Shown here: in pieces, positions 1-12,358 of the stretch
Layout of the letters: each line of letters starts with the position of its first letter
Numbering within the stretch: position 1 is the first letter of the stretch
Assembly: GCF_013373865.1 (NCBI RefSeq)
Contig: NC_050468.1
Location: 15,149,496-15,213,495, forward strand
DNA length: 64,000 nt
From: Monomorium pharaonis
Taxonomy: Eukaryota; Arthropoda; Insecta; Hymenoptera; Formicidae
Reading direction: 5' to 3'
Translations under genes and position numbers: made by a program
The notes under the pieces: generated by a model
Told to the model about the DNA's origin: nothing
The model's input: only the letters and a program-made list of their open reading frames with translations
The model's database searches: none

Positions 1-3000
1 CGTAATTGCTGGCGAGCGTTCGAACTAACGGCGTCTTGCTAAAAACGGTTGGAAACTAAGCACAAAGGGTGCATTCTTACGACCGTCGCGACAAAACGAC
101 AGCAAACAGAAGTAAAGTAAATATTAATAACGGCGAAGTAATGAAGCGGACGCTAAACGAGAATTCGTAAGCTTTCTAGAGAATCCAATTAGAATGCGAA
201 ACACAAGGCTATGTTCTGGTGGACATTATTACTCGAGTAGTAATACACCTACATGACAATGCAATTAAATATTAATACCACTATAGAACCGCATGGTTAT
301 TGCGCAAATAGTCTTTGAGTTCCAAAAGGCGACTCAGACCAATAAAATCAGACCAATGAAATGGAGGTGAATTTGAGAATTAACATGCCGCGACAATATG
401 ATTTAGATTACGATTTAATTGGGCAATTACATCGCGCTTATAATATATTAAACTATAATATATTAAATTATTATTAAATATTAAATGATGTTTATATATT
501 TACTAAAGAACATATAAAATTGCTTTTCTTTAAGAATACTAATAATTGTTATTATATATTTTTTAAAAATTATAAAGATATATGTGACGTTAAAGAACGT
601 CATGTATATATCTTTATAATTTCTAAATTATCCTTTATAATTTTAAAGACGATGAAATTCTTTATATTAATATATGTACTGCAGATTTTGATGCTGGATA
701 ATCGATAATTCTTGTGTAAATTTATTATTTAGTATCAAGATATCTGCTGTAGATCAACACAGATAATTTTTTTATCTTTATCTTTATGTTTAAATTTTAT
801 TGATCTAATAAACTATTTTAAAGATAAATTTAATAAATATCTAAAAATAAGTAACAACAACATATGAGCTATATTAAAAATTGACCTTTTATAAGACGAT
901 GGTCTTTTTATAGACTTATACAAGAAATATTTGATTTATGTCTTAATTGATGTGCCACGATTTCTTTTGATACAACGTTTTCTACTTGATCTTTACAGTT
1001 CATTGAACGAACAAGTCCTAAACGAGTGATCGATCTTTTTTTTTTACCGCAATGAGACCTTTCTGAATTCTACTCATTGTCAGAGCGGAAACTGAAACTC
1101 CCGAGGGCTAATCTCCGCTCCTCGCTGTAAAGTTCTAAAAAGTTCTACTCTCGAGGCGGCAACTTTGCCGTCAGCGGCACATTCTTAGGGGTTAGAAAGG
1201 TTTGCACGGCGGATAAAGCGCGATCAACTAAATTATACTGAAAATATGTATATATTCATGCTCATAAAATCGATACTCGAGAAAATATTGCTTCTCTCGC
1301 ATTCGAAACTCCAGTTTTCACTAGCTTATACGCGGCGTTTGCCCGCGAGAATTCAGCGAATCATAAATAATACCGCAACTAACGTTGTTATTATTTAGTC
1401 TCGTGTGCAACAGTCAGTTTTTCAAGTTGGTCTCTACCCTTTTGCATTCTCACCCTTTTATAAGCTATAAATAACGTAGCGCAACCATCAAAAGTGCTAT
1501 TTTACTAAACTTTTACCGTGTTTATAAATGTTGAGTTAACTTTTATATCGAATATATTCGGAAATAGATAATTCGATGAAAATAAATACGCATTAGCCGT
1601 TTAAATTATACATCAATATTTTATATTTTTGCTTGATATAAACAACATTTAATGACAAAATATGAAGTAAATGAGAAATAAGTAAATGATAAAAAATTTT
1701 GACAGATTATATCTTTTGTGTTGTGCGTGCTAACAATCTTTTTAAAAGTACGATTGTTAATTTTTAATCTGACTGGTGCGAAGTTTATAAATTTTTTGGA
1801 GAGAATCTAATTAGTATGCAAAACGTAAATCTATTTATGTAGCTGATAATAAATGTATTTATGCAGTTTTATAATAATATTTTACATTTTTATAAAAGAA
1901 ATTTATTGTAGAATATTTTACATTTATTATATATACATAATTACAATTATTATGAAGATTAAATTGATATCTTTATAAAATTTATCAACGTTTCCAAAAT
2001 CGTACCGTAATTTATATTAAAATAAATAATGTTAATTTAAGATTGATAAGTGATAATAATAAAAATGATAATATTGATATTGGCTAATGATATTAATATA
2101 ATTAAAAATATGTCATTGCAAAAATTAATTAAAGTTAGTTTTATTTTGATATTTTTACATTTTTTGTTGTTATTTATTAATTGTTAAATTAATAAGTTAA
2201 AACTCTTTTGGTAAATTATTAATGAAATTAGTCTTAGTTAATGATTTATCATATTTTTAAATCTCTTACATTTTAATTCATATAAAAATGCAATATTTTC
2301 AAAGACAATACGATTTAGAAGACACACAAGTACGATTTAGGTAGCCAAATATCTTTTGCAGCATTTTGTAAAATAGCGTATAGTAAATTAATTATTGAAA
2401 AAAGATTAAATATTGTAGCAACAATCTGAAACATCAGTCTACAATTTTCAATGTCTATTTCCATACAAATCAGTATCAAATAAAAATAATCAAAGTAGCA
2501 CGCACATTCGACATTTTTCTTCTACATAAAGCATTCTAATTATTTTTCTGTACGAACGCATATAGTTTTTATCAATATTATAATGTTTACTTGTTATGTT
2601 GTTTTTTTTTATTGTTTATTTTATAATTATATATATATATAAATACGTAGAATAATATATTTAAATTCAGTATTTCAAAATCTTTTTTACTAACTTTAAG
2701 AACATTAAAAAATATCTTAAAATATCTTGAAATACTTATTTCAAATTACTTATTATTTTTTGTTTTGTAACTTTTGTATGTAAGGAGCAAGATATCGAAC
2801 ATGTTTATCATAATTAAGTAAAATAATTAATCTCCCATAAGGAGTAACGATATTATATGCATTGATAATTTCACATAGTTTTATGTACGTATAAAAAAAA
2901 AATAATAGGTCACCTGAAGCAGCATTTGAGCATCTGAAGAGCGTAAATTATTAATGAGATTTGTCCATTCTTTTTCGTTTCTTCGCAGACAATATAGTGA

Positions 3001-4288
3001 ACAAATATGATAAGTGCAGTTTACCTAATTCTTCTGCAGATCTTTCTGAGATGTTACGTTGATAAATAATAAAACCGATTTTAAACGTTTGCTGCAGCTG
3101 CCAATATCAATATCAAGCTATCATTTACCACAACTGTGCACAGCAAAGGTGCACACCAGGTGTGGATTCACGATACGTACTTGACTCATTTTCCAAACTT
3201 TACACAAGTGTGTGCTATACCATACAAATTTACAATTTATATTTTTTACAACATACTATCTTTGAAAACAATACAAAAATTTATTGCCTTCAATTTTGCC
3301 GGCTCTTTTAAAATTTGAATCAATAATTAAATTTATATATTGTAACAAGCAAGCGCGAAAAAATTTCCATATAGATTTCTGTTTTTTTTTTTCGCTTATT
3401 ATAACGTACTACAAATAATTTAAACAATTCCGAAGAAATATTAAATTAATGAATATTGAATACCACGCTTAAATATCGCGTAATGAAAAAAAAATTCTTT
3501 CAATGATTCAGAAATATCTCACTCAAAAATTCAAAACCTATTTACGCAATATGCTTGATGGCAAAGGTGAATAATTTCAATGCCATAAATTCCATGGCTC
3601 AACTTATTTATCTATGTTCGTGAATAAGATGCAAACATATGCTAATTAATCGTAATTTGTATTTCTCATATATTTTTATGATCTGACAATGTATGCATCG
3701 GTTTAGTCTGGTCACGCTCAAGTTTAAGAGTCGCTCCTCTTGAAGGCGTCGTATATTCCCTTCTTCTCGAAAAGAATGACTCGTTCGCACGCTAAGAAAG
3801 CGCAACGTGAAACGAATAATAGATCATCGATATGGGACAACGGTTATTTATTGTTACGATTCCAATGGCCGATAATAAGTCACTGATAGAATTGTCACCG
3901 GCCATAATTTAGGCGTGCTAATGTGGCAATTTGGAGGCATTAATCCATTTACGTAAATTTGCTAGATGATACTACATCTACTAAATCCCGTTATACGCGA
4001 ACTGTGATTGCTTTACGAGTTTTTATCAATACCAGATTAGATGCACTACAAGTTAAACTTCGAGTTGCTACGTCGAGCAACAACGATCAAAATCTATGAC
4101 AAATTACCATCACTTATAGAGACTAAAAGTTTTGATATATTTAACGAAACTAATGCTTCTCCAATTTTTTTTACATTTACATACGCACACGTATATATTT
4201 ACACGCAACCCGAATAATTAATTTTTAATCTAAATATCATGGGTTTTAAAAAATTGATTAAATTTTTGTGCACTAACTTATTCCTATT
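1..4288. other. AT-rich noncoding stretch
   Basis: Long AT-rich sequence with only short chance open frames and no recognisable exon, tRNA or rRNA. A small GC bump at about 1080-1230 is the only compositional change. An imperfect hairpin at 567-622 is listed separately. A 28-bp sequence near 172-200 resembles one near 1799-1828 (AGAGAATC, AATTAG, ATGC and AAAC shared in order), perhaps relics of a repeat. Confidence 0.7.
567..622. other. imperfect hairpin of pre-miRNA size
   Basis: The left arm (567-591) and the right arm (596-622) are reverse complements apart from a 2-nt bulge and one mismatch, closed by the four-base loop AAAG. The core stem is ATTATAAAGATATAT plus GACGTT. Weaker pairing may extend outwards on both sides to roughly 513 and 680, which would suit a decayed foldback element better than a microRNA. 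I do not recognise a known microRNA seed in either arm. Confidence 0.45.
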
Positions 4289-5200
4289 ATGGAGGCATTA
4301 ACATTACAGACGAATCGATCGTTCTTACTTGAACGGCTTGGGCTTGCATCGACGTCTTTCGCAACCAAACCCCGGCATCAGTCAAGCCTGGCCGCGAACC
4401 TCAGAACGCGACTGCCGTTGCTTTGTGCGCCCAAGGAAACGCCGCCTGTTAACGGCATTGCAACTCCAAAATTGCGGCAAAGGCGACGCCGCGCGCCGGG
4501 TGAAAGCGGGTACGGCTTCGGGGGCGCGCATTAAACCGAGCGAACTTGCGACAGTCGTGACAAATAGCCAAGTAGCGGCCATTCGCGGGTGCATACTAAC
4601 GTCATAATGAAACGCGCGGCTGTACAAACGCTTCTGCGCGTGCACCAAAAACCGCCTAACGCATAATTATGGTTCTTTGTAGTCTCTCGGTTGCCCACTC
4701 TAGTTATCATTACGTAACCATCCTCAGCAACTTAAGGTACTCTCACGGGCGCCGACAGTCCGACTTACTCGCGGAAACGCAGTCGCATCTTGTTACGGCT
4801 TCTTGTCCGATTACTGTCGGCGCGCGCGACTCGTTACAGAGTCGTGTCTCGCAAAGCGCGACCGGACGTTCCCTTGCGACGGAAATCATCCCGACGGGAT
4901 ACGAGCCCCCGCGCGCCGCGCCGCCCGGTTCGCGAAGCTCCATTGAGAACTGTCGGGAGAACGGGTGCAAGGGACTCCTTTGCTGTTTGGAGTCACCGCG
5001 ACATGTTGCTTGCATTTAGTGGCGTCAGCGTTTTTCCTCCGGGCGGTAACGACGACGAATGACGCGGAGGTAGCGGGGTTAAGCGGCGAGCATGCGGCTT
5101 CCATCCCGAGAACGCTAACGTCGCTCCCCGCACGAAGCGGTGGTTTCATTTACTCTGGCTCATTTCTCGTGACCCGTTTGCATTCGCGATGATAGCCAGA
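4289..5200. other. CpG-rich island, no confirmed gene
   Basis: About 900 bp rich in CG dinucleotides within AT-rich DNA. Open frames of 75-116 codons occur in several frames on both strands at once. That pattern is expected where stops are depleted by composition and argues against any single coding frame. No domain is recognisable. It could be a promoter, an untranslated first exon or an unmethylated regulatory island. Confidence 0.55.
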
Positions 5201-5376
5201 AGTTTATATCGTTCCGACTCTTCAAGGAATAGCGCATCCGTATTTAACCGTACCACTGCAGTCGCATAAACGCGTAGTAACCGCACTGTACCATTTTATT
5301 TACTACCGGTTTATTAATAAAACATTATAGAGGAAGAAAATAATGTGCTATCTATAAGCAATTGCATATGTGTGTG

Positions 5377-5402
5377 TTTTATTGAACTGCAGTTCAATAA
5401 AA
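5377..5402. repeat. perfect 26-bp palindrome
   Basis: The sequence equals its own reverse complement over 26 bases, centred on CTGCAG: TTTTATTGAACTG followed immediately by its complement. With no spacer it could extrude as a cruciform or bind a dimeric factor. No flanking duplication is evident that would mark it as a mobile element. Confidence 0.8.
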
Positions 5403-5770
5403 ATTAACTTTCTTTTAAATATTCTTTTCAAACAGAATAGTTGTTTTCTTCATCGTCTCCTGGACGCTATTTTTTGAATACGTAATCCGCTTTTTATAAT
5501 GCTCCATTACGTTATAATTTGGATAAATTGTAATTAAAAAGTTGCAAAAAGCGATTATTTTTATTTTTAATTATCAACATTTTCCATTGATTATAATTAG
5601 TGAGATATTTATGATTAAGTATGGGAAATGTATACGAACAATGTTTGTATACGATTTTTAGTTAAAATTCGAAAATGAATGAACTGTTATCAATTATATT
5701 AATTCAACCATTTTGAATTCGTCAATTTCAACATTAAATTCATATTTGTCACTATGAAAGACTTTTATAA

Positions 5771-5814
5771 AAGATATAAAAATAAATTTTTGCAAAAATT
5801 CATTTTTATATCTT
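5771..5814. repeat. 44-bp near-perfect palindrome
   Basis: Two 22-base halves meet at a central GC without a spacer and pair everywhere except one position (5784 A opposite 5801 C). The left half starts AAGATATAAAAAT and the right half ends ATTTTTATATCTT. Cruciform-capable and AT-rich; it may be the collapsed core of a foldback element. Confidence 0.8.
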
Positions 5815-6829
5815 AACATCTACTATTAAATCTATTTTGAAGTTGTGTTTTGATATCGAATTCGTATTCAAACAATCTAAAATACTTTTAAATCTAAAGA
5901 ATTATATAGTTTGAGAGTTATTTGATAAATCAATGATCTAATTTATATTTTTTTCTTCGCAATGAAACTTATGTAATCATAAATATTTTATTAATTATAG
6001 CCAACACCAAAAATTTCTTTTGACGTGATTAAAAGTTCTAACAGAATATTTAATTTTAATTGTAATAACATTTCTCCAACACGCGTCACATATCGTAGTA
6101 ATATGTAAAAGTATGCGAAATTTTGTTTTTTGCAACTTTGACAAATATATTTGCAAATTTTTCAAAATTGTGACATGATGAGGTAATTTGAAAAAAAAAC
6201 TGGATTCGTATTCAACGTCTACAAAATTGGCTGGTAGAAAATGACTAGTCCTACGTTCTGATATTATTATAAAACTGTTATTGCAATAAAATATTTTAGA
6301 TGCATTTTGTTGTAATAATAGTAATAATATTAACATCAAAATAATCAGTATAATTATAATGAAGTAATGTTTATAGTATATACGTAGAATCTGAAATTTA
6401 TATGTTTATCATATGTTAATCATGTCGAAACAGATTAAATACACTTGTCAAATTTTTTTTATTAACAATTTTCAAATACTCAAGAGTGTTTAATGATCAG
6501 GAATCTTAGAATTTGAATCAAAAAAATAATATCTGTATTGTATGATATAACTTATTGTTAATTAACTGCCTGATAATGGCTCAAATCAATTTAAAGTTTT
6601 TATTTAATTTATTTTAAGATAAGCATCTAACAAAATATAGAAATCAATTTTGATTATAAAAAGGAGATAGAGATTAATTAGGAGACTATACAAAAATATA
6701 TTTCTCTGGATGAGAATGTTCTCATCTAAGGTTTTAATGCATTATATGAAGTATGCAAAATTATTTCAAGAAAGTATTTCTTTTTTATTTATTATGATGA
6801 ACGGATTAGTTGAATCGGATCGTCGCGAT

Positions 6830-8340
6830 GTGCACCCTTGTGGTCGCACCGTCACCGAATGAACGCAGCGTCGGAGCTTTCGCGGCCTGGAAGAGATGTC
6901 AGGAGAACAGACAGAACACACGGTGAGGGTGTAGGCGTCGGTGGCGCTTCTGCGTTTTGGTGGGGCATCGCGGCGGCGTCGGCGGCGGCGGCGGCGGCGG
7001 TGGCGGTGGTGGTGGTGGTGGCGGCAGCGACGTCGGCGGCGGCGGCGGCGGCGTCGGCGGCGGCGGCGGCGGTGGTGGTGGTGGTGGTGGTGGAGGCGAC
7101 GGCAAAGCAGGGACGGACAGGCGCGAGGCGCCGTACCCGTGCCACCTCAGTCGACGTCAAGCCGTCGCGACGACGCGTGCGTGTTCTATTCTAGTCGTCG
7201 GTATCACGGAACTCGCGAGATTCGCGTGTACCGCGCGCAACGTGACTTGCCGAGCGTGTGCCCACCTGTTCGCATCGGTGGACGTGATTGCGAAGGGTGG
7301 TCCCCCTTGCGTGCGTTCACGGCAAGTGTGTCCCCCTTTTCTTCCGGTTGTTGTCCCTTCTCGCCAGACGAGTGCCCTCGGCTACTCCACGAAATCGTCT
7401 CCACGCGCGTGGCTGCGAGAATTGTCCGAGAGGATATCGCGAAGTACTCATTGACCTGTGCCGCGGTGAGGTCTCGACGATGAAAAGCACGGCTGTCCGA
7501 GCGTTTCAGTCGTCTCGCGATAAATAGGAGAATCGCCGAAGGGTAACATACAAAGCAATCTTGTGCACAACTGACTTGTGTTGCAGTACCATCGGATTGT
7601 ATCGTCGTCCAACGACAAACACGCAGTTCACCTGATTCGCTAAGTCAAGTTTTGCTTTGCGTTGACTCGCGTTTTTGAACGCCGAAAGGATTATTGAAGA
7701 CGAATTGTTACGTCTACTGGTCCGTCGCGATATTATCTTGTTTGCGCGGTCATCCTCCTGACGAAGGACGCGACGGTGTTCCGATAATCTCGATAGTAAT
7801 CGAGTAACACATCGATTACTGACGCGCAAGATAATCATCGTGGAGGATTAAGAGCAGCTGGAATTCCCATCTAAACGTGATCGCACGATGATTTGTAACA
7901 TGCCGACGTGCCCACGTTGATAACGTCGCCCACTGAGAAACCAGACGCATCCCTCGTGGAGAAACTCACGGAGAAGGCAGCGGTGCTCCGGAAAGGCTCG
8001 TTGATTACACCGGTGAAAAACAACTTTGGATTATGACTATTGGGTAGGTAGCGGTTCCGTAATTTTTTTCTGGGACGCGATAACACGGTCGAAGTCGTCC
8101 GATAAGCTGATCCGATAATCCGCGTAACCGCGGACAGCTGTTCAGCTAAACATGTGCAAGCGGGAGAAGTGCGAACGCTTTCGAGCGAATTATTCGGCGC
8201 GTCCGAATTCCCACATACCGCGTATACCGTACTGTTGATATGCGACGCGACGCTTTTAACATCGCGCGTTTCCTATGTTCGTCACCGGTTTCACACGTGA
8301 CACGTGACGTTTAGCAGCGTTTAACTCGCGCTACGGTCTA
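6830..8340. other. CpG island with triplet repeat, possible promoter or 5' exon
   Basis: A long GC- and CpG-rich block, the strongest in the window. It contains the GGC/GGT triplet tract (6970-7103) and, further on, a possible splice donor CGCG|GTGAGG near 7465. Open frames of up to 180 codons cross the triplet tract in several frames on both strands, giving poly-Gly, poly-Ala, poly-Pro or Arg/Trp runs, so none can be taken as coding. A promoter with a GC-rich 5' untranslated region of a regulatory gene is a reasonable guess, but the direction of transcription cannot be decided. Confidence 0.5.
6970..7103. repeat. GGC/GGT trinucleotide repeat tract
   Basis: About 130 bp almost entirely of GGC and GGT triplets, with scattered GTC, AGC and GAC interruptions. 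Two GGC blocks are each followed by a GGT block, which looks like a partial internal duplication. One strand is very G-rich, so quadruplex or hairpin structure is possible. Reading frames give homopolymer proteins (Gly, Ala/Val or Arg/Trp on plus; Pro, Thr/Ala on minus). Confidence 0.9.
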
Positions 8341-10023
8341 ATGTGACTTCAAAGTGGCATACCGTATATTCGCTCCGTTTCCGTATAATGAGTTTCCAAA
8401 TCTGAATCTGTGAATTATTGTGAATCTGGGAACGTTAAAAGTCGAAAGTTGAAAATCTCGGAACGCGTCGATTACATTAATGTTGCTTTTTTTTAAAAAG
8501 CGAACTGTTTCTTCCTTTGATAGAAAATTAGTTTTAACGTTAGGTTTGACGATATTTCATTGAATGCGCATCTTTTTATTTATGAAATAAATCGCGCATT
8601 GCATGTGGTAAAATCATTAAAGCCTCGTAACACAGATGCGTGTTGCACTGTTGAACAGAGTTTAATAAACGAGAAAATACTCGCTTGGAATTCTCGATAC
8701 AGCTGGAAAATTACTAGTTATTGGCGAAAACGAAGTTTTTTTTACATCTTCTTACTATAAATGTCTTCATTGGAATATGAAAACTTGTTTTGAAATGGAA
8801 TGATTGAACGGCAAACTGATGTTATCGATTATTAGTGTATCGTATCCTTGAGCCCGCGAGGCAAGTTGAAAGGATAGCAGTTTCACGCGTGTTACTATTA
8901 TTTCAAGTCTTCAAATTATTGCGTTTGCAAAGGCCCTATTCTGTCAAAACGTTACACACATACGCTCTTTTGTTCTTTTACATAATACTTATTAATAGAG
9001 CAAACGTCGGACAATTGTTCGTGCAAACGTCGACGTTGACCTTCTCTTAATACTGTTACGAATGTTCGACGAGCTATTCGCCAGTTACTCGAAGTCGTAT
9101 CGATTGCGGCTGTTGGATCGTTCGCTTCGTTATACGCTACATTAGACCCCGTCACGCGCGGTACACATCGACAATGTTAGAATTATGAATGCGACGCATT
9201 CATGAATCGGGCACGCCGGCGTCGCGCGTCTATGAGTCGTTTGTTTCGGAACCGGCGTAATTTATATTTTGGTAATCTAGCTGCTGTGCGTTCCTATAAA
9301 CATCAGTTAAAGATAACGGAGGTTTAACTGATTCTCTGTCTCTTTCTAATTTAATCTCTATAAAGACTAGCGTGCCGCTATTAATTAAACATCAGTTACT
9401 TTTAACCAGTTTCATGGAAACGGATCTAAAATGAATATGTTTTATAACGAAAGTAAAAATTATGAATAAAAATGCAAGAATATATTATCGACGATGTTAA
9501 TTTTTCTTAATTGTTATAAATAATTGTTATAAATGATGTTTAAAAAAACGTATTTCGAAAATTTAAGAAATGGAAAGTTTTGTTGTGCCGTGTTACTCGT
9601 CGTTTAGAAGTTACAACAGACCATTAGTTAAATATTAAACAAACGAGCATAATCGGAATACTCAAAGTTTCATAGTGAGACTCTTAGTCGCCGGTTATAG
9701 ACGGTACACGTGTTACATCGAACGTTGTGCATCTATCGACTATAGTTACAATACGCGATGGTTGAGTCGATGAGCTTTTCTGATAAATAGAAATTCAATT
9801 TCCTTAATAAATATTTTAGACGCAAATATTATATTGGTACTTTTATTCATGAATTTTTATTATTTGATAGTATAGATAAATAAATAATAACTCTGGATGA
9901 CTATGAGCCATATTCATATTTCTTCAGAAATCAATAATTATAAGCAAATATTTTACTAAATTTTATTTATATAGAACAATTTCTATAGAGTGATTTTAAA
10001 TTTAACGCATTTTTAGTTACTTA
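8341..10023. other. mixed-composition stretch without recognised genes
   Basis: Moderately AT-rich sequence following the CpG island, with a local GC bump around 9060-9250. Short open frames occur without recognisable domains. AAACATCAGTTA appears twice (about 9298 and 9387), and AATTGTTATAAAT is repeated in tandem near 9510-9535. No RNA gene was seen. Confidence 0.5.
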
Positions 10024-10176
10024 TGGCGTTTTCGACCGGTGCTGGATTAATCTGTCTCAGGTTTTTTTTTTCTAGAACTGGCCAATCACAGTTATTCTCT
10101 TCTTCAGAAGAATGATTGGCCTTATAACGTCATTAATCGCTCCGGAGCGATTAATCCAGGCCGGTCGAAAACGCTA
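10024..10176. mobile_element. MITE with TTA target duplication (PIF/Harbinger-like)
   Basis: The 5' end TGGCGTTTTCGACCGG and the reverse complement of the 3' end, TAGCGTTTTCGACCGG, differ at one base, and similarity continues through CTGGATTAATC, giving terminal inverted repeats near 29 bp. TTA stands directly outside both ends (10021-10023 and 10177-10179), the duplication length and sequence typical of PIF/Harbinger elements. Inside are a second inverted pair GGCCAATCA/TGATTGGCC and a perfect 24-bp palindrome centred on TCCGGA (10131-10154). No coding capacity, so it is non-autonomous. The superfamily is inferred only from the 3-bp duplication. Confidence 0.72.
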
Positions 10177-10584
10177 TTATATTCTTATAATTTTTGCACG
10201 TTATTAGATTTTCCGATATGTTTAATATCGCATTTTTTAAAGATTTTTAAAAACTTAAGAATTTATTAGTTTAATTTTATGCAATAAATAATTACTACTT
10301 TGCCTGCGATCTTGAAGTGAATTTTTTAATTTTATTTTGACGAATATGTCAAAGTCATGTCACAATATGTCACATCTAATGTAAACGAAATGAGTGTGAT
10401 ATTACGTATCAAATGATCTTATTTGTATCTCAACAAACATTCTGTTAATAATAATTGACTCCAAATTGGTTTTCTGAAATTATATGAAATTTTCATAATG
10501 TCTTCTGACTGTAGTCAATAAATATGTTACGACGAGCACTTAACGTCGCGTATCATAGTCGTTACACGTAGCAGAAGGGTTAAA
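10177..10584. other. AT-rich spacer
   Basis: AT-rich sequence between the MITE and the next GC-rich island. GTCA-containing motifs occur three times near 10350-10375 (ATGTCAAAGTCATGTCACAATATGTCAC as spaced short motifs). No gene seen. Confidence 0.5.
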
Positions 10585-11060
10585 TCCACGAGATGCTATT
10601 CAACGTGTCGAGTCTTCCGAAAAAGACTTTCCCATTGCATTGTAGGTTGACCGACCTTGCGTCTCGACCGAGCACGTTGCTCCATCGCGGCACGTGATAC
10701 TTGTGCCAAAGTCGCGACAGTCACTACGCTCGTCGGTATTGTCTGCGCATAGCTCGCTACTCGGCACCTTCTTTCGATAGTGAGAAACGACACGGCGAAG
10801 TGGAAGACCGAATTGTCGTTCGCGGAAGTTCTCGCGTTTGCGGTGCGAATTGAGAAGAGGTCCGCATAGGACGAGTTCGGCTTGAAAGAGCCCCGTCAAA
10901 GCTACTATTTTCCCACTTTGTAGACGGAGCACGAACTCGAAGAGGTGAGTACGGGCTCGGTGGTATTAGCGAAACGGCGCCAAAACAAGTGATGTCGTCC
11001 TTGTCCCCAACATGTCAACGTCTTGGCCGCTTTTCGCGGAATCTTTGCAAAAATCTGAGT
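10585..11060. other. GC-rich island with splice-donor consensus, possible untranslated exon
   Basis: CpG-rich block. Near its right part the plus strand reads CTCGAAGAG|GTGAGTACGG, an excellent match to the donor consensus AG|GTGAGT, with the exon side ending about 10944. All plus frames just upstream contain stops (for example TAG at 10921-10923), so if this is an exon it is probably 5' untranslated. A minus-strand open frame of 110 codons overlaps it but has no recognisable domain. An exon is a low-confidence inference from one motif plus composition. Confidence 0.3.
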
Positions 11061-11331
11061 TTTATTTCGTACCACATGAAAGACGATCGCTACTTTGCAA
11101 ATCAAACATAGAATTGACCTAATTGTTTGATATACAAGGACACGTACTAGAGATATAAATTAACATAATCATGTATTATAATGCATGCTAATTTTATATC
11201 GATAGAAAAAATTGAACAATAAAAACTAGTGCGTATTGCATACATGAACATTAAAAAATTAATTAATTCTTTACTATGAAGATAATTCTCTGAAGTAGTT
11301 ACTATTTTTTTATGATATTTTTCTATTTTTT

Positions 11332-11353
11332 TTCTCTCTCTCTCTCTCTCTCC
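11332..11353. repeat. (TC)n microsatellite
   Basis: Eleven consecutive TC units flanked by T-rich sequence; polypyrimidine on the plus strand. Confidence 0.9.
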
Positions 11354-11631
11354 TTTTTTTCTTGTCTGTATATATTTCCTGTCTTATAATTATATACAAA
11401 ATCATTTTAAAAAAGCTCAGTTTTTTGGTTGCAATGTTATTATTACGAAATAAGGAGTAGATTATATTACTAAATTATAATAATGAAATAATAATAAAAT
11501 AATAGTGTACATAGAGAAGACACATACTTTACATTGTATATTATTATATCTGCAAATACATCTATACTTATTTTGACTGTAATTTGGCATCATAAAAGAG
11601 AGATGGTATAATAAAATGTATAACAATACAC

Positions 11632-11658
11632 ATATATATATATATATATGTATATATC
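11632..11658. repeat. (TA)n microsatellite
   Basis: A run of TA units with one TG interruption, flanked by CATA and TCAT. Confidence 0.85.
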
Positions 11659-12358
11659 ATTACACGAAGCAAAAAATATGAAATATTTTTGATAAATTAC
11701 TGATTAATTTAAAATAAAAGCATCAAAAATTTTTTATACAACGGAATATATGGCTACAAATAACATATTTAAAAAATTCAACGTGCTTGTTATAATCTGC
11801 AAACAATTTATAAAAAATTACAAATATGCAAAAAATATGTACACACATATATAGCATATTTTTATCAAACTTGTCAGTGATTATTTTTGCACGCATTTAA
11901 CCGCCAATTGACAATGTGATTTAAACATATATTGATATTTGTCGATATATGTTCAAGACAAAAACTGTAGTTTCTATTTGATATGGTATAACAGTACGAT
12001 ATGTAATGGTTGTATAATAATAACAATAAATGATATTGAAATTGCAGTGAGCGGTGTTATGGAGTAGTAGATAAATGCAATAATGTGCAAATGGAAAACG
12101 ACAGGCTCGCATTTATGCTGTACTCGTTGATATACAAAAAGAAAATTAATTTACATTATTATACATATGATTATGCCAAACAGTACAATATAGTAATATT
12201 ATCTAAATACTATTTTATGATAATTTAGCGTTAAAGTTTTTAATATATACTCTTTTATTGCCTTGGCTCTTTATTTTTTTATATATGTATATTTTATGAA
12301 AAGAAAATATTAAAAATACGTAATTTATGAAGAGACATTACGTTGCTTCTTTGTTGTA

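Larger units (their letters stand above)
5201..6829. other. AT-rich noncoding stretch with palindromes
   Basis: AT-rich spacer between two CpG islands. It holds two strong palindromes, listed separately (5377-5402 and 5771-5814), and a small 8-bp-stem hairpin GATGAGAA/TTCTCATC at 6708-6725. No exon or RNA gene was recognised. Confidence 0.6.
11061..12356. other. AT-rich stretch with simple repeats
   Basis: AT-rich noncoding DNA. It contains a CT dinucleotide tract (11332-11353) and a TA tract (11632-11658). No exon or RNA gene recognised. Confidence 0.6.

Noticed and set aside
1..45. GTTCGAACT, similar to a tRNA B box
   Set aside because: No A box at the right distance and no cloverleaf can be drawn; elsewhere in the window no B-box-like site gave a tRNA either.
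6941..7483. 180-codon open frame rich in Arg and Trp
   Set aside because: Most of it is one frame of the GGC/GGT tract; other frames give poly-Gly, poly-Ala or poly-Pro equally well.
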